Below, in pieces: positions 7,034 through 13,224 of a stretch of DNA of 13,224 bases. The notes below the pieces were generated by a model, which was not told where the DNA came from, did no database searches, and saw only the letters and a program-made list of their open reading frames with translations. This DNA comes from JBGSYJ01 sp041750915 (GTDB lineage Bacteria; Acidobacteriota; Thermoanaerobaculia; Gp7-AA8). Location of the stretch: the NCBI GenBank assembly GCA_041750915.1, contig JBGSYJ010000178.1, positions 1 through 13,224 of the forward strand, read 5' to 3'. Each line of letters begins with the position of its first letter. The first letter of the stretch is position 1. The position numbers and the translations under genes are program-made.

Positions 7034-7575
7034 AGAGCGCCCCTTGGAGTTGCAGGGGACTCCGCTGTCCAGGTCTCCCACTCGACAGCGCCTCGGAATG
7101 GGCTGAGCTCATCCGAGTTCCATGGATCATTGACTGCACGCAGCTCCTGGAAGACATCCGCGGCTGCGTCGATTTCCGTTTCAGGCGCGATGGTCTGGAC
7201 CAATGCAATCGATTCATTCGATGGTGCCATTCCCGCGTCCGGCCGTGTCGTGAGAACGAGCACGATGGATGCGACCACGACCATCGCCGCCGCAGCAGCA
7301 ATCCAGGAGCGGGGAGGAGTGTTGATAGCCGGCGCCTGTGCGGGCCGGGCCTGGATCTTCCGCATGATTGAAAATCGTTGACGATCCCAGAAGGTAGCCG
7401 GCTTCTGATCGACCAGACTGCACGGCAGCCTGGCAGCGGTTCGGAGCTTCTTCTGAAGACTGTCGTAGCGGGACATGCATTCCGGGCAACTGGACAGGTG
7501 TTTGTGCACCGGCATCAAAGCTTCTGCAGGGAGGTAGTGAACCTCGAGTAGATCAACTTCCGTGTAGTGTTTCAT
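7030..7575 (-). CDS. Transmembrane zinc-finger anti-sigma factor
   Basis: A 181-residue membrane protein predicted to bind and hold the ECF sigma factor encoded just upstream. The N-terminal cytoplasmic part has the ZAS zinc motif His26-x3-Cys30-x2-Cys33 (VHKHLSSCPECMSRY). A single transmembrane helix spans about 91-109 (SWIAAAAAMVVVASIVLVL), leaving a periplasmic tail of about 70 residues, rich in acidic residues, that could receive a signal from the Spy-like protein. The ATG at 7575 overlaps the sigma-factor TGA (ATGA) and has a CTCCCCT complement (AGGGGAG, 7589-7583) as ribosome site. Its own TGA overlaps the GTG of the next gene in the same way, so the three genes are almost certainly co-translated. 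Confidence 0.88.
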   Translation of the reverse strand: MKHYTEVDLLEVHYLPAEALMPVHKHLSSCPECMSRYDSLQKKLRTAARLPCSLVDQKPATFWDRQRFSIMRKIQARPAQAPAINTPPRSWIAAAAAMVVVASIVLVLTTRPDAGMAPSNESIALVQTIAPETEIDAAADVFQELRAVNDPWNSDELSPFRGAVEWETWTAESPATPRGAL

Positions 7576-8195
7576 TTCGAAACTCCCCTGGATGGGCCCC
7601 GATCGAGCCATCCTGACAGCTCATGCCTCACCTTGTGGACGGCCCGGAATAGGTGTGCGCGAACCGTTCCGGCGCGGAGTCCGAGGGATGTCGCAATCTC
7701 CTCGAGTGAGAGCTGTTCGTAATGTCGCAGTCTGAAAATCATTTTCTGTTGTCCCGAGAGTAACTCCACGGCCCTCTCGATTGCCTCATAGATCTCCCGC
7801 GAAATGACTTCACGCTCTGCATTAGGGCTCTCATCAACCACCTCGAACGCTGGCGTCTCGTCCGCGCCGCGAACGCCGGAGAGCTGCGTCCATTTCCGTG
7901 CCCGCAGAGAATCGCGCGAGCGATTGATGGCGATCCGCGTGAGCCAGGTTTCGAGGCACGATCGCGATTCGAACTTGGCCAGATGCATGTAGGCCTGCAC
8001 GAACGTATCCTGCGTCACGAGGTCAGCTTCCATCTCGTCGCGAACGATGGCGAACGCAATCCGGAAGATCCTCTTCTGAAATCGCTCGACGAGCAACCCG
8101 AATGCCGATTCGTCCCCGGCGAGCGTCGCGGTGATCAGCTCGTTGTCCGAGGGCTCGTTCGCGGGGGGTTCCAGTCGCAACTTCGTCACGTTCAC
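7572..8195 (-). CDS. ECF-family RNA polymerase sigma factor
   Basis: A 207-residue sigma-70-family factor with only regions 2 and 4, the ECF layout. Region 2 spans about 20-100 (DESAFGLLVERFQKRIFRIAF, then DLVTQDTFVQAYMHL and FESRSCLETWLTRIAINRSRD). A variable linker follows, then region 4 at about 143-192 (LLSGQQKMIFRLRHYEQLS with the helix-turn-helix LEEIATSLGLRAGTVRAHLFRAVHKVRHEL). It should direct polymerase to its regulon when released by the anti-sigma factor encoded in overlap downstream. The start is a GTG (8195), with a second in-frame GTG two codons later; no clear Shine-Dalgarno is seen. TACAAT (8202-8197) directly upstream resembles a -10 but has no matching -35, so autoregulation cannot be judged. 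Confidence 0.92.
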   Translation of the reverse strand: MNVTKLRLEPPANEPSDNELITATLAGDESAFGLLVERFQKRIFRIAFAIVRDEMEADLVTQDTFVQAYMHLAKFESRSCLETWLTRIAINRSRDSLRARKWTQLSGVRGADETPAFEVVDESPNAEREVISREIYEAIERAVELLSGQQKMIFRLRHYEQLSLEEIATSLGLRAGTVRAHLFRAVHKVRHELSGWLDRGPSRGVSK

Positions 8196-8280
8196 TATTG
8201 TATGTGACGCGGAGCAGGGAGATTTCGTTTACAGGGGGGGAAGGGGCGTGCTGCGTGCTTCGCCTGCCACCTCGTGCTCT

Positions 8281-8308
8281 CCCTCTCCCCGCGAAGTCGG
8301 GGAGAGGG
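8281..8308. repeat. REP-like palindrome, copy 1
   Basis: A perfect 10-bp stem, CCCTCTCCCC with GGGGAGAGGG, around the 8-nt loop GCGAAGTC. There is no T-tract on either strand, so it is not a typical terminator. It shares its core with the element at 8440-8469. The gene-free stretch 8196-8477 holds these two elements and one half-site (GGGAGAGGGG near 8361); nothing else is recognised there. Confidence 0.7.
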
Positions 8309-8439
8309 TGGCGCGCGGCCTCCCCGCAGACTTCGAGGACTTGCGAGATCGTCGCGCGCCGGGAGAGGGGCGTTGTGGGCTTGCAGCTTCTGAAGCGATC
8401 GCCAACATATGAGTTGCTTGCACGGCCCCTCACCCCTTG

Positions 8440-8469
8440 CCCCTCTCCCCGTTCACACGGGGAGAGGGG
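8440..8469. repeat. REP-like palindrome, copy 2
   Basis: A perfect 12-bp stem, CCCCTCTCCCCG with CGGGGAGAGGGG, and a 6-nt loop. It lies eight bases beyond the stop of the receptor fusion gene, so it could protect or end that transcript, but no U-tract follows. Preceding CCCCTCACCCC resembles the flank of common C-rich intergenic palindromes. Confidence 0.7.
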
Positions 8470-8477
8470 AATGCGAA

Positions 8478-11400
8478 CTACTTCTCGATCCAGAGGTCGT
8501 GGAACCTCACAGGTGGGGGGACGAGATACGTTCGCACGCCGCGGACTTCCGGCTTGTGAGCTAGGAAGAATCGGTCATGGAAGAGGTACACCATCGGTGC
8601 TTCCTCCATGCTCATCCGGTTCATCTGGTGATAGATCTTCGTCCGATGTTCGATGTCGTTCGTTCTCCGCGCCTCTTCGATCTGCGCGTCGATTTCCCGG
8701 CTCTTGTAATTCATGCCCCAGATCGAGCGGGACTCCGTGTGGAAGAACATGTAGAAGAAGTTGTCCGCGTCGGGGAAGTCGGCGTACCAGTTCCCGGCGA
8801 ACAGCGAGTTGTGCCCCGGAGCCTTGATGTGCTCACGGGCATCGGCAACTGAATGCTCGGAGACCTCGACGCGTATACCGACGGCTGCGAGGTCCTCGAT
8901 GATCAGCGGAATCTGTCCGGAGTTGTAGAACTCATCGGTGTCCCAGGTCCAGTACTCCATCCTGAATCCGTTCGCGTGTCCGGCCTGCCGCAGAAGGGTC
9001 TTCGCGCGCTCCGGATCGTAGCTGTAGCCGCGGAGCGTGTGGTCGTAACCGAGAAGGCCGGGCGGAAGAACGGACTGCGCGACCACACCCAGACCTGAAA
9101 AGATCCGCTCATTGATCCGCTGGCGGTTGATCGCATAGCTGACAGCCTGTCGCACCGCGCGGTCATTGAACGGAGCGGTGGACGAGTCATAGCTGACGTA
9201 CGAGGTGTGCATCTGCACGGTATCGAGCAGGAACGGCGCGTAGTTCTGATCCTTCCGCAGTTCGTCCGCGACTTTGAGTGGAATGCCTGACGCGAGATCG
9301 AGCTCCCCGCGCAGAAATGCGTCGGCCACATCCTTCGCAGTTTTGAGATCGAGCCGGAAGTTCAACTCCTCGAGATGAGGCGTGTCGGGCAGGTAGTACT
9401 TCGGATTCCGCCGCAGCCGGACGATCTGATCTTCCCGGGCTTCGTCGATCATGAAAGGGCCGGCACCGATCGCCCTGAGTCGAAAGCGGTTCGAGTCCCT
9501 GGTCTCTTCGACCGGAAGAATCCCAGCATCAGGAAGCGAAAGGAGTAGCAGGAAAAACGCCAGGGGAGCACGAAGCGTGACCTCGATCGTGTGATCGTCC
9601 ACGACAACCAATCCCTCACAGCTGTTCGATCGTCCTTCGATGACGTCTTCAGCGCCGAGAATATCGCGAAGAATCCATTGACCAGGCGAGTCGAGCTCGG
9701 GCGAAAGGAGACGGAGAAAGCTGTCGCGAACGTCGCCGGCCGTGACACCCCGTCCATTGTGAAACGTCGCGTTCGGGCGAAGGTGGAAGCGGTAAAGCGT
9801 TCCCTGCTCGAGGACTTCCCATGTCGCCGCGAGACCCGGCATCAACTCGGCGCCTTCGCCGAACTGGACGAGATTCTCGTGCACCGGCTTGTTGAGATAG
9901 CCGAGCGCCATGAACTGGCAGAACGCAGGATCGAACGTCAGCTTGGTCGGTAGGACGACTGCGGTCGTAAGTCGACCTCCGGCAGTCGCTGCAGGGAGCT
10001 TGAACCTCTGGAGTTCCTGTGACAGCAGAGAGGACTCATGCCGCAGAGTCCCGGCCATCTGGTTGAGATCCGAGACGCTGAAATTGCTTTCGCGCGTGCC
10101 ATGCTGGATCGCCTCCATCGAGGTGACGATGGCCGAACTTTCGCTCGCGAGGACCGCGGTCGATTCGGCGACAGTCGCGACGTTCGACATGATGTTTTCC
10201 ATCGCCTGGCTGATGGATCGGCTGCCTGTTGCCTGCTCATCCATCGCGCGCTTGAGGTGTTTGGTGTAGTCGCGCACACGGCTTGCCTGCTCGCCGATGG
10301 TCGCCGAGGTCTGCGACTGCTGCTGCGTCGCGGCGGCCGTCTGCTGAACCATTCGCGTCACTTCTTCGATTGCAGCCGTCGCCGCCTGACTTCCGCGTCC
10401 CTGCTCATCGGTCGCCCTTGCGATCTCGGAGATCGACTCGCGTGAGCGGGCCGTGAGCTCGAGAATTTTGTCGAGGAGCTGCTGCGCGCGGGCCGTGAGC
10501 TCCACACCTTCGCCAACGCGCTCTGTGCTGAGTGTCATCTGTCCTGCTGCCCGTTCGACGCCGCGCTGCACGTTTTGAATGATCGTGCGGATCTCATCGG
10601 TTGATACCGAGGTTCTTTCCGACAGGTCCCGTATCTCGTCGGCAACGACAGCGAATCCGCGACCTCGGTCTCCGGCCTGCGCAGCGATGATCGCCGCATT
10701 GAGCGCGAGCAGATTGGTCTGCCTTGCGATGTCGTCGATCACGCGGATGATCTCGCCGATCTCCTCGGAACGCTCGCCCAGAGTATTGAGCGACGATTGT
10801 GCCTCCTCCACGGAAGCTTTGATCTTCTGCATCCCTTCGACGGTGCCGAGGACCGCATCGCGGCCTTCGGTTGCAGAACCTTCGACGAGACGCGCGAGCT
10901 CGGAAGAATTCTGTGCTGATCGCCCGATCTCCGCGGTGATCGAGTTCATCTCGACCATCGTCGTTGCGGTCTCGACGGCGAACGACGAAAAGCTCTCGGT
11001 GTTGCTCGCCACTTCGTGGATCGACGCGATCATTTCTTCGATCGCCGCGGAAGTCTGCTCGACGAATTCCGATAGCGTGTCGGCGATCCGTCCGACCTCT
11101 TCGATGCTCGCTGCCATCTCCAGGATCGACGCCGACGTTTCCTCAGCATTGAGAGAAAGATCTTCGATGCTCTTTTGAACCGCATTGATCGACTGGTCAA
11201 TCTGGCTGACTGATGCAGTCGTCGCTTCGGTCGATCGAAGCTGCGCGGCGGCGCTCCTCGCCAGCGTCCGCGAGCGGTTGCTGACCTGTTCGCTGACGGC
11301 ATGAACGTCCGTCGCAAGCTGCGAAAAGCGACGGATCGTCCGCTCGAGACTCAGCAGGAGAGCGCGGACGGCGGAGGCCATTTCCGGAGCCCCGGCGGCT

Positions 11401-11669
11401 GAGGAAATCTGCCGGTCGGTAAATGTCAGGTCGCCAGCGGTGATCTTGTGCAGCAGATCGACGGGTGCTCCGGACTCGGCAGAAGCCGGCAGCTGCTGCC
11501 GGTGAAGCATCGCAGGCGTGAAGATTGCGGCGGCGCCGACAAAGAGAATGATCCAGAATCCGAAGTCGACAATCGGGACGAAGAAGGCGACAACAAGAGC
11601 CAGCAACAGTGTCGCCACCAGCGGGACGATCCACCATACCCCTTGCTTTGGCTCAGGCCTGTTGACCAC
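8478..11669 (-). CDS. Chemoreceptor signalling domain fused to a family-5 solute-binding domain
   Basis: A 1063-residue fusion. Residues 11-30 and 34-54 are two transmembrane helices joined by a loop of only a few residues, so there is no periplasmic sensor domain. A HAMP-like stretch (HKITAGDLTF, about 74-120) leads into a long methyl-accepting signalling coiled coil ending at about 558 in the usual LQRFKL; its hairpin tip is QTNLLALNAAIIAAQAGD (about 317-334) followed by GRGFAVVADEIRDLSERT. After a short linker, about 566-1063 is a full SBP_bac_5 domain of the OppA/DppA type (LYRFHLRPNATFHNGRGVTAGDVRDS, SYAINRQRINERI, WYADFPDADNFFYMFF; quoted in pieces), with no signal peptide or lipobox. 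Topology places this domain in the cytoplasm. It is divergent from the polyprenyl synthase gene with 61 bp between starts. The GTG at 11669 is the only start that keeps the first helix; no clear ribosome site is seen. No che genes are nearby. Confidence 0.93.
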   Translation of the reverse strand: MVNRPEPKQGVWWIVPLVATLLLALVVAFFVPIVDFGFWIILFVGAAAIFTPAMLHRQQLPASAESGAPVDLLHKITAGDLTFTDRQISSAAGAPEMASAVRALLLSLERTIRRFSQLATDVHAVSEQVSNRSRTLARSAAAQLRSTEATTASVSQIDQSINAVQKSIEDLSLNAEETSASILEMAASIEEVGRIADTLSEFVEQTSAAIEEMIASIHEVASNTESFSSFAVETATTMVEMNSITAEIGRSAQNSSELARLVEGSATEGRDAVLGTVEGMQKIKASVEEAQSSLNTLGERSEEIGEIIRVIDDIARQTNLLALNAAIIAAQAGDRGRGFAVVADEIRDLSERTSVSTDEIRTIIQNVQRGVERAAGQMTLSTERVGEGVELTARAQQLLDKILELTARSRESISEIARATDEQGRGSQAATAAIEEVTRMVQQTAAATQQQSQTSATIGEQASRVRDYTKHLKRAMDEQATGSRSISQAMENIMSNVATVAESTAVLASESSAIVTSMEAIQHGTRESNFSVSDLNQMAGTLRHESSLLSQELQRFKLPAATAGGRLTTAVVLPTKLTFDPAFCQFMALGYLNKPVHENLVQFGEGAELMPGLAATWEVLEQGTLYRFHLRPNATFHNGRGVTAGDVRDSFLRLLSPELDSPGQWILRDILGAEDVIEGRSNSCEGLVVVDDHTIEVTLRAPLAFFLLLLSLPDAGILPVEETRDSNRFRLRAIGAGPFMIDEAREDQIVRLRRNPKYYLPDTPHLEELNFRLDLKTAKDVADAFLRGELDLASGIPLKVADELRKDQNYAPFLLDTVQMHTSYVSYDSSTAPFNDRAVRQAVSYAINRQRINERIFSGLGVVAQSVLPPGLLGYDHTLRGYSYDPERAKTLLRQAGHANGFRMEYWTWDTDEFYNSGQIPLIIEDLAAVGIRVEVSEHSVADAREHIKAPGHNSLFAGNWYADFPDADNFFYMFFHTESRSIWGMNYKSREIDAQIEEARRTNDIEHRTKIYHQMNRMSMEEAPMVYLFHDRFFLAHKPEVRGVRTYLVPPPVRFHDLWIEK

Positions 11670-11695
11670 TGAGCGGATGCTAACATAGCGAGGGG

Positions 11696-11730
11696 AGTAG
11701 ACAGTACACAGTAGACTGTAGACAGTAGGG
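11696..11730 (+). repeat. Heptamer array, five units (AGTAGAC type)
   Basis: Five consecutive 7-base units: AGTAGAC, AGTACAC, AGTAGAC, TGTAGAC, AGTAGGG. The array ends exactly at the base before the GTG at 11731 and fills more than half of the 61-bp gap between the two divergent genes. The first three units are identical to those of the array at 12623-12657. Confidence 0.85.
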
Positions 11731-12627
11731 GTGTGGCTGCCTGGTAACTTCGTGAACGATTACTTCTCCGCACGCCGCAAGTCGATCGACGATCATCTCG
11801 CTGGCATCGCCCGTCGCTCGGTCGCACCCCAGGTCCTTGGACTTGCGATCGAGTCCGCGATCGTTTCTCCAGGAAAGCGGATTCGCGGCACGCTTCTCAT
11901 CGCAGCAGGGGAGGCGCTGGGCGCCAGACCCGAAAAGCTTCTCGACGCCGCCTGTGCCGTCGAGCTGATTCATAGCTGCTCGCTGATCATCGATGACCTT
12001 CCCGCACTGGATGATGCCGCAATGCGAAGGGGTGAGCGAACCCTCCATCGCCGCGTCGGTGAGGACCTCGCGATCCTGTCCGCGGTCGCGCTGCTCAACG
12101 AGTCGTACGCGCTGGTCGCTCGAAACCACACTTTGATGAAACCGCGCCGGTGGCCTTTGGCTAGGTTGATCGAGCGCGTCACCGACGCTGTTGGCTGGGA
12201 CGGGACCATTGGAGGCGAAGCGGTGGACCTCCACAGCGAAGTGGAAACTCTCGACTTCGCAACCCTTGAATACATCCATTCACGAAAGACCGGGGCGCTC
12301 TTTGTCGCATCGGCTGCAGTCGGAGCGATGCTCGCGAACGTGAACCAGTCGTCCCTCGAGGCACTCGAAGCGTACGCGAAGAATCTCGGGCTCGCCTTCC
12401 AGATCACCGACGACATCCTGGACGTAACCTCCTCTGCGGAGTCGCTCGGCAAAGACGTCGGGAAGGATCAGGACAAGCTAACGTTCGTGAAGCTCGCCGG
12501 AATCGATGGCGCGCGGGAATTGAAAGACGAACTGATCGACACCTCGCTCGAAGCAATCGCCTCGCTCGGTAAGGGAGCGGCGCATTTGCGCGACCTGGCC
12601 ATGGTGGTGCGGGATAGGGCCAAGTAG
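11731..12627 (+). CDS. Polyprenyl (farnesyl/geranylgeranyl) diphosphate synthase
   Basis: A 298-residue all-trans short-chain prenyltransferase that condenses IPP with allylic diphosphates in the cytoplasm. Motifs in order are PGKRIRGTLL (47-56, the GKR substrate-binding stretch), the first aspartate-rich motif DDLPALDD (88-95) followed by MRRGERTLH, KTGALF near 190, and the second aspartate-rich motif QITDDILDVTSSAESLGKD with a downstream KLTF in place of the usual KxTY. The layout matches the IspA/GGPP synthase group; whether C15 or C20 is made cannot be told by eye. The GTG at 11731 is used here; a GTG at 11752 (before NDYFSARRKSID, close to where homologues begin) is equally possible, and neither has a good ribosome site. 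The TAG stop is contributed by the first unit of the downstream heptamer array. Confidence 0.9.
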   Translation: MWLPGNFVNDYFSARRKSIDDHLAGIARRSVAPQVLGLAIESAIVSPGKRIRGTLLIAAGEALGARPEKLLDAACAVELIHSCSLIIDDLPALDDAAMRRGERTLHRRVGEDLAILSAVALLNESYALVARNHTLMKPRRWPLARLIERVTDAVGWDGTIGGEAVDLHSEVETLDFATLEYIHSRKTGALFVASAAVGAMLANVNQSSLEALEAYAKNLGLAFQITDDILDVTSSAESLGKDVGKDQDKLTFVKLAGIDGARELKDELIDTSLEAIASLGKGAAHLRDLAMVVRDRAK

Positions 12628-12657
12628 ACAGTACACAGTAGACAGAAGACAGTAGCC
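12623..12657 (+). repeat. Heptamer array, five units (AGTAGAC type), second copy
   Basis: Units AGTAGAC, AGTACAC, AGTAGAC, AGAAGAC, AGTAGCC. It overlaps the end of the polyprenyl synthase gene and supplies its TAG. Together with 11696-11730 it forms direct repeats around that gene. Confidence 0.85.
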
Positions 12658-12686
12658 CACCCGCCCGTGTCTGCGGCGACTGAAAG

Positions 12687-12735
12687 CCCAGAACCCAGAA
12701 CCGTGCGGGTGTGCGGGCGTGCAGAACCCAGAACC
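12687..12735 (+). repeat. Heptamer module, CCCAGAA type, with 19-nt spacer
   Basis: Two copies of a CCCAGAA dyad (12687-12702 and 12722-12735) flank the 19-nt spacer 12703-12721 (GTGCGGGTGTGCGGGCGTG). Part of the gene-free stretch 12628-12833, which is made almost entirely of heptamer and G/C-rich repeat modules. Confidence 0.75.
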
Positions 12736-12753
12736 GGAAGGGCGGGTGGGCTA

Positions 12754-12796
12754 CTCACAACTCGGGCGGGTGCGCGGGCGTGCACAACTCACAACT
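12754..12796 (+). repeat. Heptamer module, CACAACT type, with related spacer
   Basis: CACAACT units (12754-12763 partial, 12783-12796 doubled) flank the spacer 12764-12782, which matches the spacer of the preceding module at 17 of 19 positions. The heptamer differs while the spacer is kept. Confidence 0.75.
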
Positions 12797-12833
12797 GGGC
12801 GGAGGGGCGGGCTCAACCGGGCGGGCGGGGGAG

Positions 12834-12909
<76 letters not shown>

Positions 12910-12938
12910 GGAAATGTCATGGTGCAAGCAAGTTGCAA

Positions 12939-12967
12939 AGTATAGGAGGTCACTTTGCGGCTGTCAA
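12939..12967 (-). promoter_or_regulatory. Sigma-70-type promoter for tRNA-Phe
   Basis: On the minus strand TTGACA (12967-12962), a 17-bp spacer and TATACT (12944-12939). Transcription would start around 12932, about 23 bases before the tRNA 5' end. Confidence 0.8.
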
Positions 12968-13014
12968 CCGGCCTCGGGCATCCACTTTTTTGTCAAATCA
13001 GTCACAAAAAATCG

Positions 13015-13042
13015 TTGACAGGTCATCCGAGAGGTGTATAAT
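13015..13042 (+). promoter_or_regulatory. Perfect-hexamer sigma-70 promoter reading right
   Basis: TTGACA (13015-13020), 16-bp spacer, TATAAT (13037-13042). The region upstream (12984-13012) is rich in A and T tracts, like an UP element, and the bases after the -10 are GC-rich (TCCCGCCG). Both traits are typical of stable-RNA promoters. Start expected near 13049. Confidence 0.85.
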
Positions 13043-13048
13043 TCCCGC

Positions 13049-13224
13049 CGTTGAAGGTGGTGCCGGTTGCCAAACAACCAGTTGTTCCGAAAGGACAGCC
13101 ATCCGAGACCCTAAACTTGAAAGTGCCCGCCAGTGCCAGTTCGAACGCCGATTGTGCCCCCCACAGCCGCTACCTTCGAGCTGGCATTTTCTTGCCTGAA
13201 ATCCGACCCCGCCCAATTTTTTCA
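13049..13224 (+). other. Transcribed, strongly folding region at the right edge; identity unknown
   Basis: Directly after the strong promoter comes a sequence with several clear hairpins: GGTTG/CAACC (13065-13079), a GAAA tetraloop closed by CC/GG with a bulge (13083-13097), and a 12-bp stem TGCCAGTTCGAA (13134-13145) with TTCGAGCTGGCA (13175-13186), holding one G-U pair and an inner TGTG/CACA hairpin with a C-only loop. There is no ATG. One frame stays open from a TTG at 13051 to the window end (58 codons) but resembles no known protein and has no ribosome site. It could be the leader of an rRNA operon or other stable RNA beginning outside the window, or a small RNA. It does not match SRP RNA, tmRNA or RNase P RNA motifs that I can recall. 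Confidence 0.4.

Noticed and set aside
8196..8230. Strong promoter for the sigma operon
   Set aside because: TACAAT is close to the GTG start but no -35 at proper spacing is visible; too weak to annotate.
9520..9575. Third transmembrane helix in the receptor fusion (LAFFLLLLSLPDAG)
   Set aside because: It falls inside the SBP fold at the place where family-5 proteins have a hydrophobic strand and helix before IVP; too short and out of context for a membrane span.
11696..12657. Transposon ends or target-site duplication around the polyprenyl synthase gene
   Set aside because: The direct repeats are period-7 arrays also related to other heptamer modules nearby; no transposase or inverted termini.
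13204..13222. Intrinsic terminator at the T-run near the right edge
   Set aside because: The C-rich stretch before the T-run has no complementary G-rich partner just upstream, so no terminator hairpin forms.

Overview
The window looks like a gene-dense piece of a chromosome with fairly high GC, from a Gram-negative (diderm) bacterium that makes isoprenoids through IspH. Signs of this are exported proteins with cleavable signal peptides, a Spy/CpxP-like periplasmic protein, a membrane anti-sigma factor and a DUF3108 protein. The gene mix together with palindromic and heptamer repeats between genes would fit an Acidobacteriota-like genome. That placement is a guess from style; no marker in the window proves it.

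Layout. 45-2263 (+): an acyl-CoA carboxylase carboxyltransferase subunit of the methylcrotonyl-CoA type, with a stop/start overlap to a HAD phosphatase. 2264-2700: no independent gene, but a dense cluster of palindromes including a perfect 37-bp inverted repeat; the next gene's stop codon lies inside one arm. 2666-3253 (-): an HD-like protein with a damaged metal motif. 3344-4997 (+): ispH, then an exported DUF3108 protein. 4998-8195 (-): in transcription order, ECF sigma factor, transmembrane zinc-finger anti-sigma factor, Spy/CpxP-like periplasmic protein, a degenerate ABC ATPase with a TOBE-like tail, and a single-domain receiver. The first three are joined by 4-base overlaps and resemble the sigma/anti-sigma/periplasmic sensor logic of Cnr-type systems. 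8196-8477: two REP-like palindromes. 8478-11669 (-): a 1063-residue protein joining a two-helix membrane anchor, a full chemoreceptor signalling domain and a complete family-5 solute-binding domain. 11731-12627 (+): a polyprenyl diphosphate synthase bounded on both sides by 7-base repeat arrays. 12658-12833: further heptamer modules. 12834-12909 (-): tRNA-Phe. 12910-13224: two back-to-back near-consensus promoters, one for the tRNA and one perfect-hexamer promoter reading right into a sequence that can fold strongly.

How the parts fit. IspH makes IPP/DMAPP and the polyprenyl synthase condenses them, but they are 7.5 kb apart and need not be co-regulated. The sigma operon probably handles an envelope signal. 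The most unusual item is the receptor/solute-binding fusion: by its topology the binding domain should sit in the cytoplasm, so it would read an internal ligand, as the SBP domain of the transcription factor SgrR is thought to do, but with a chemoreceptor output.
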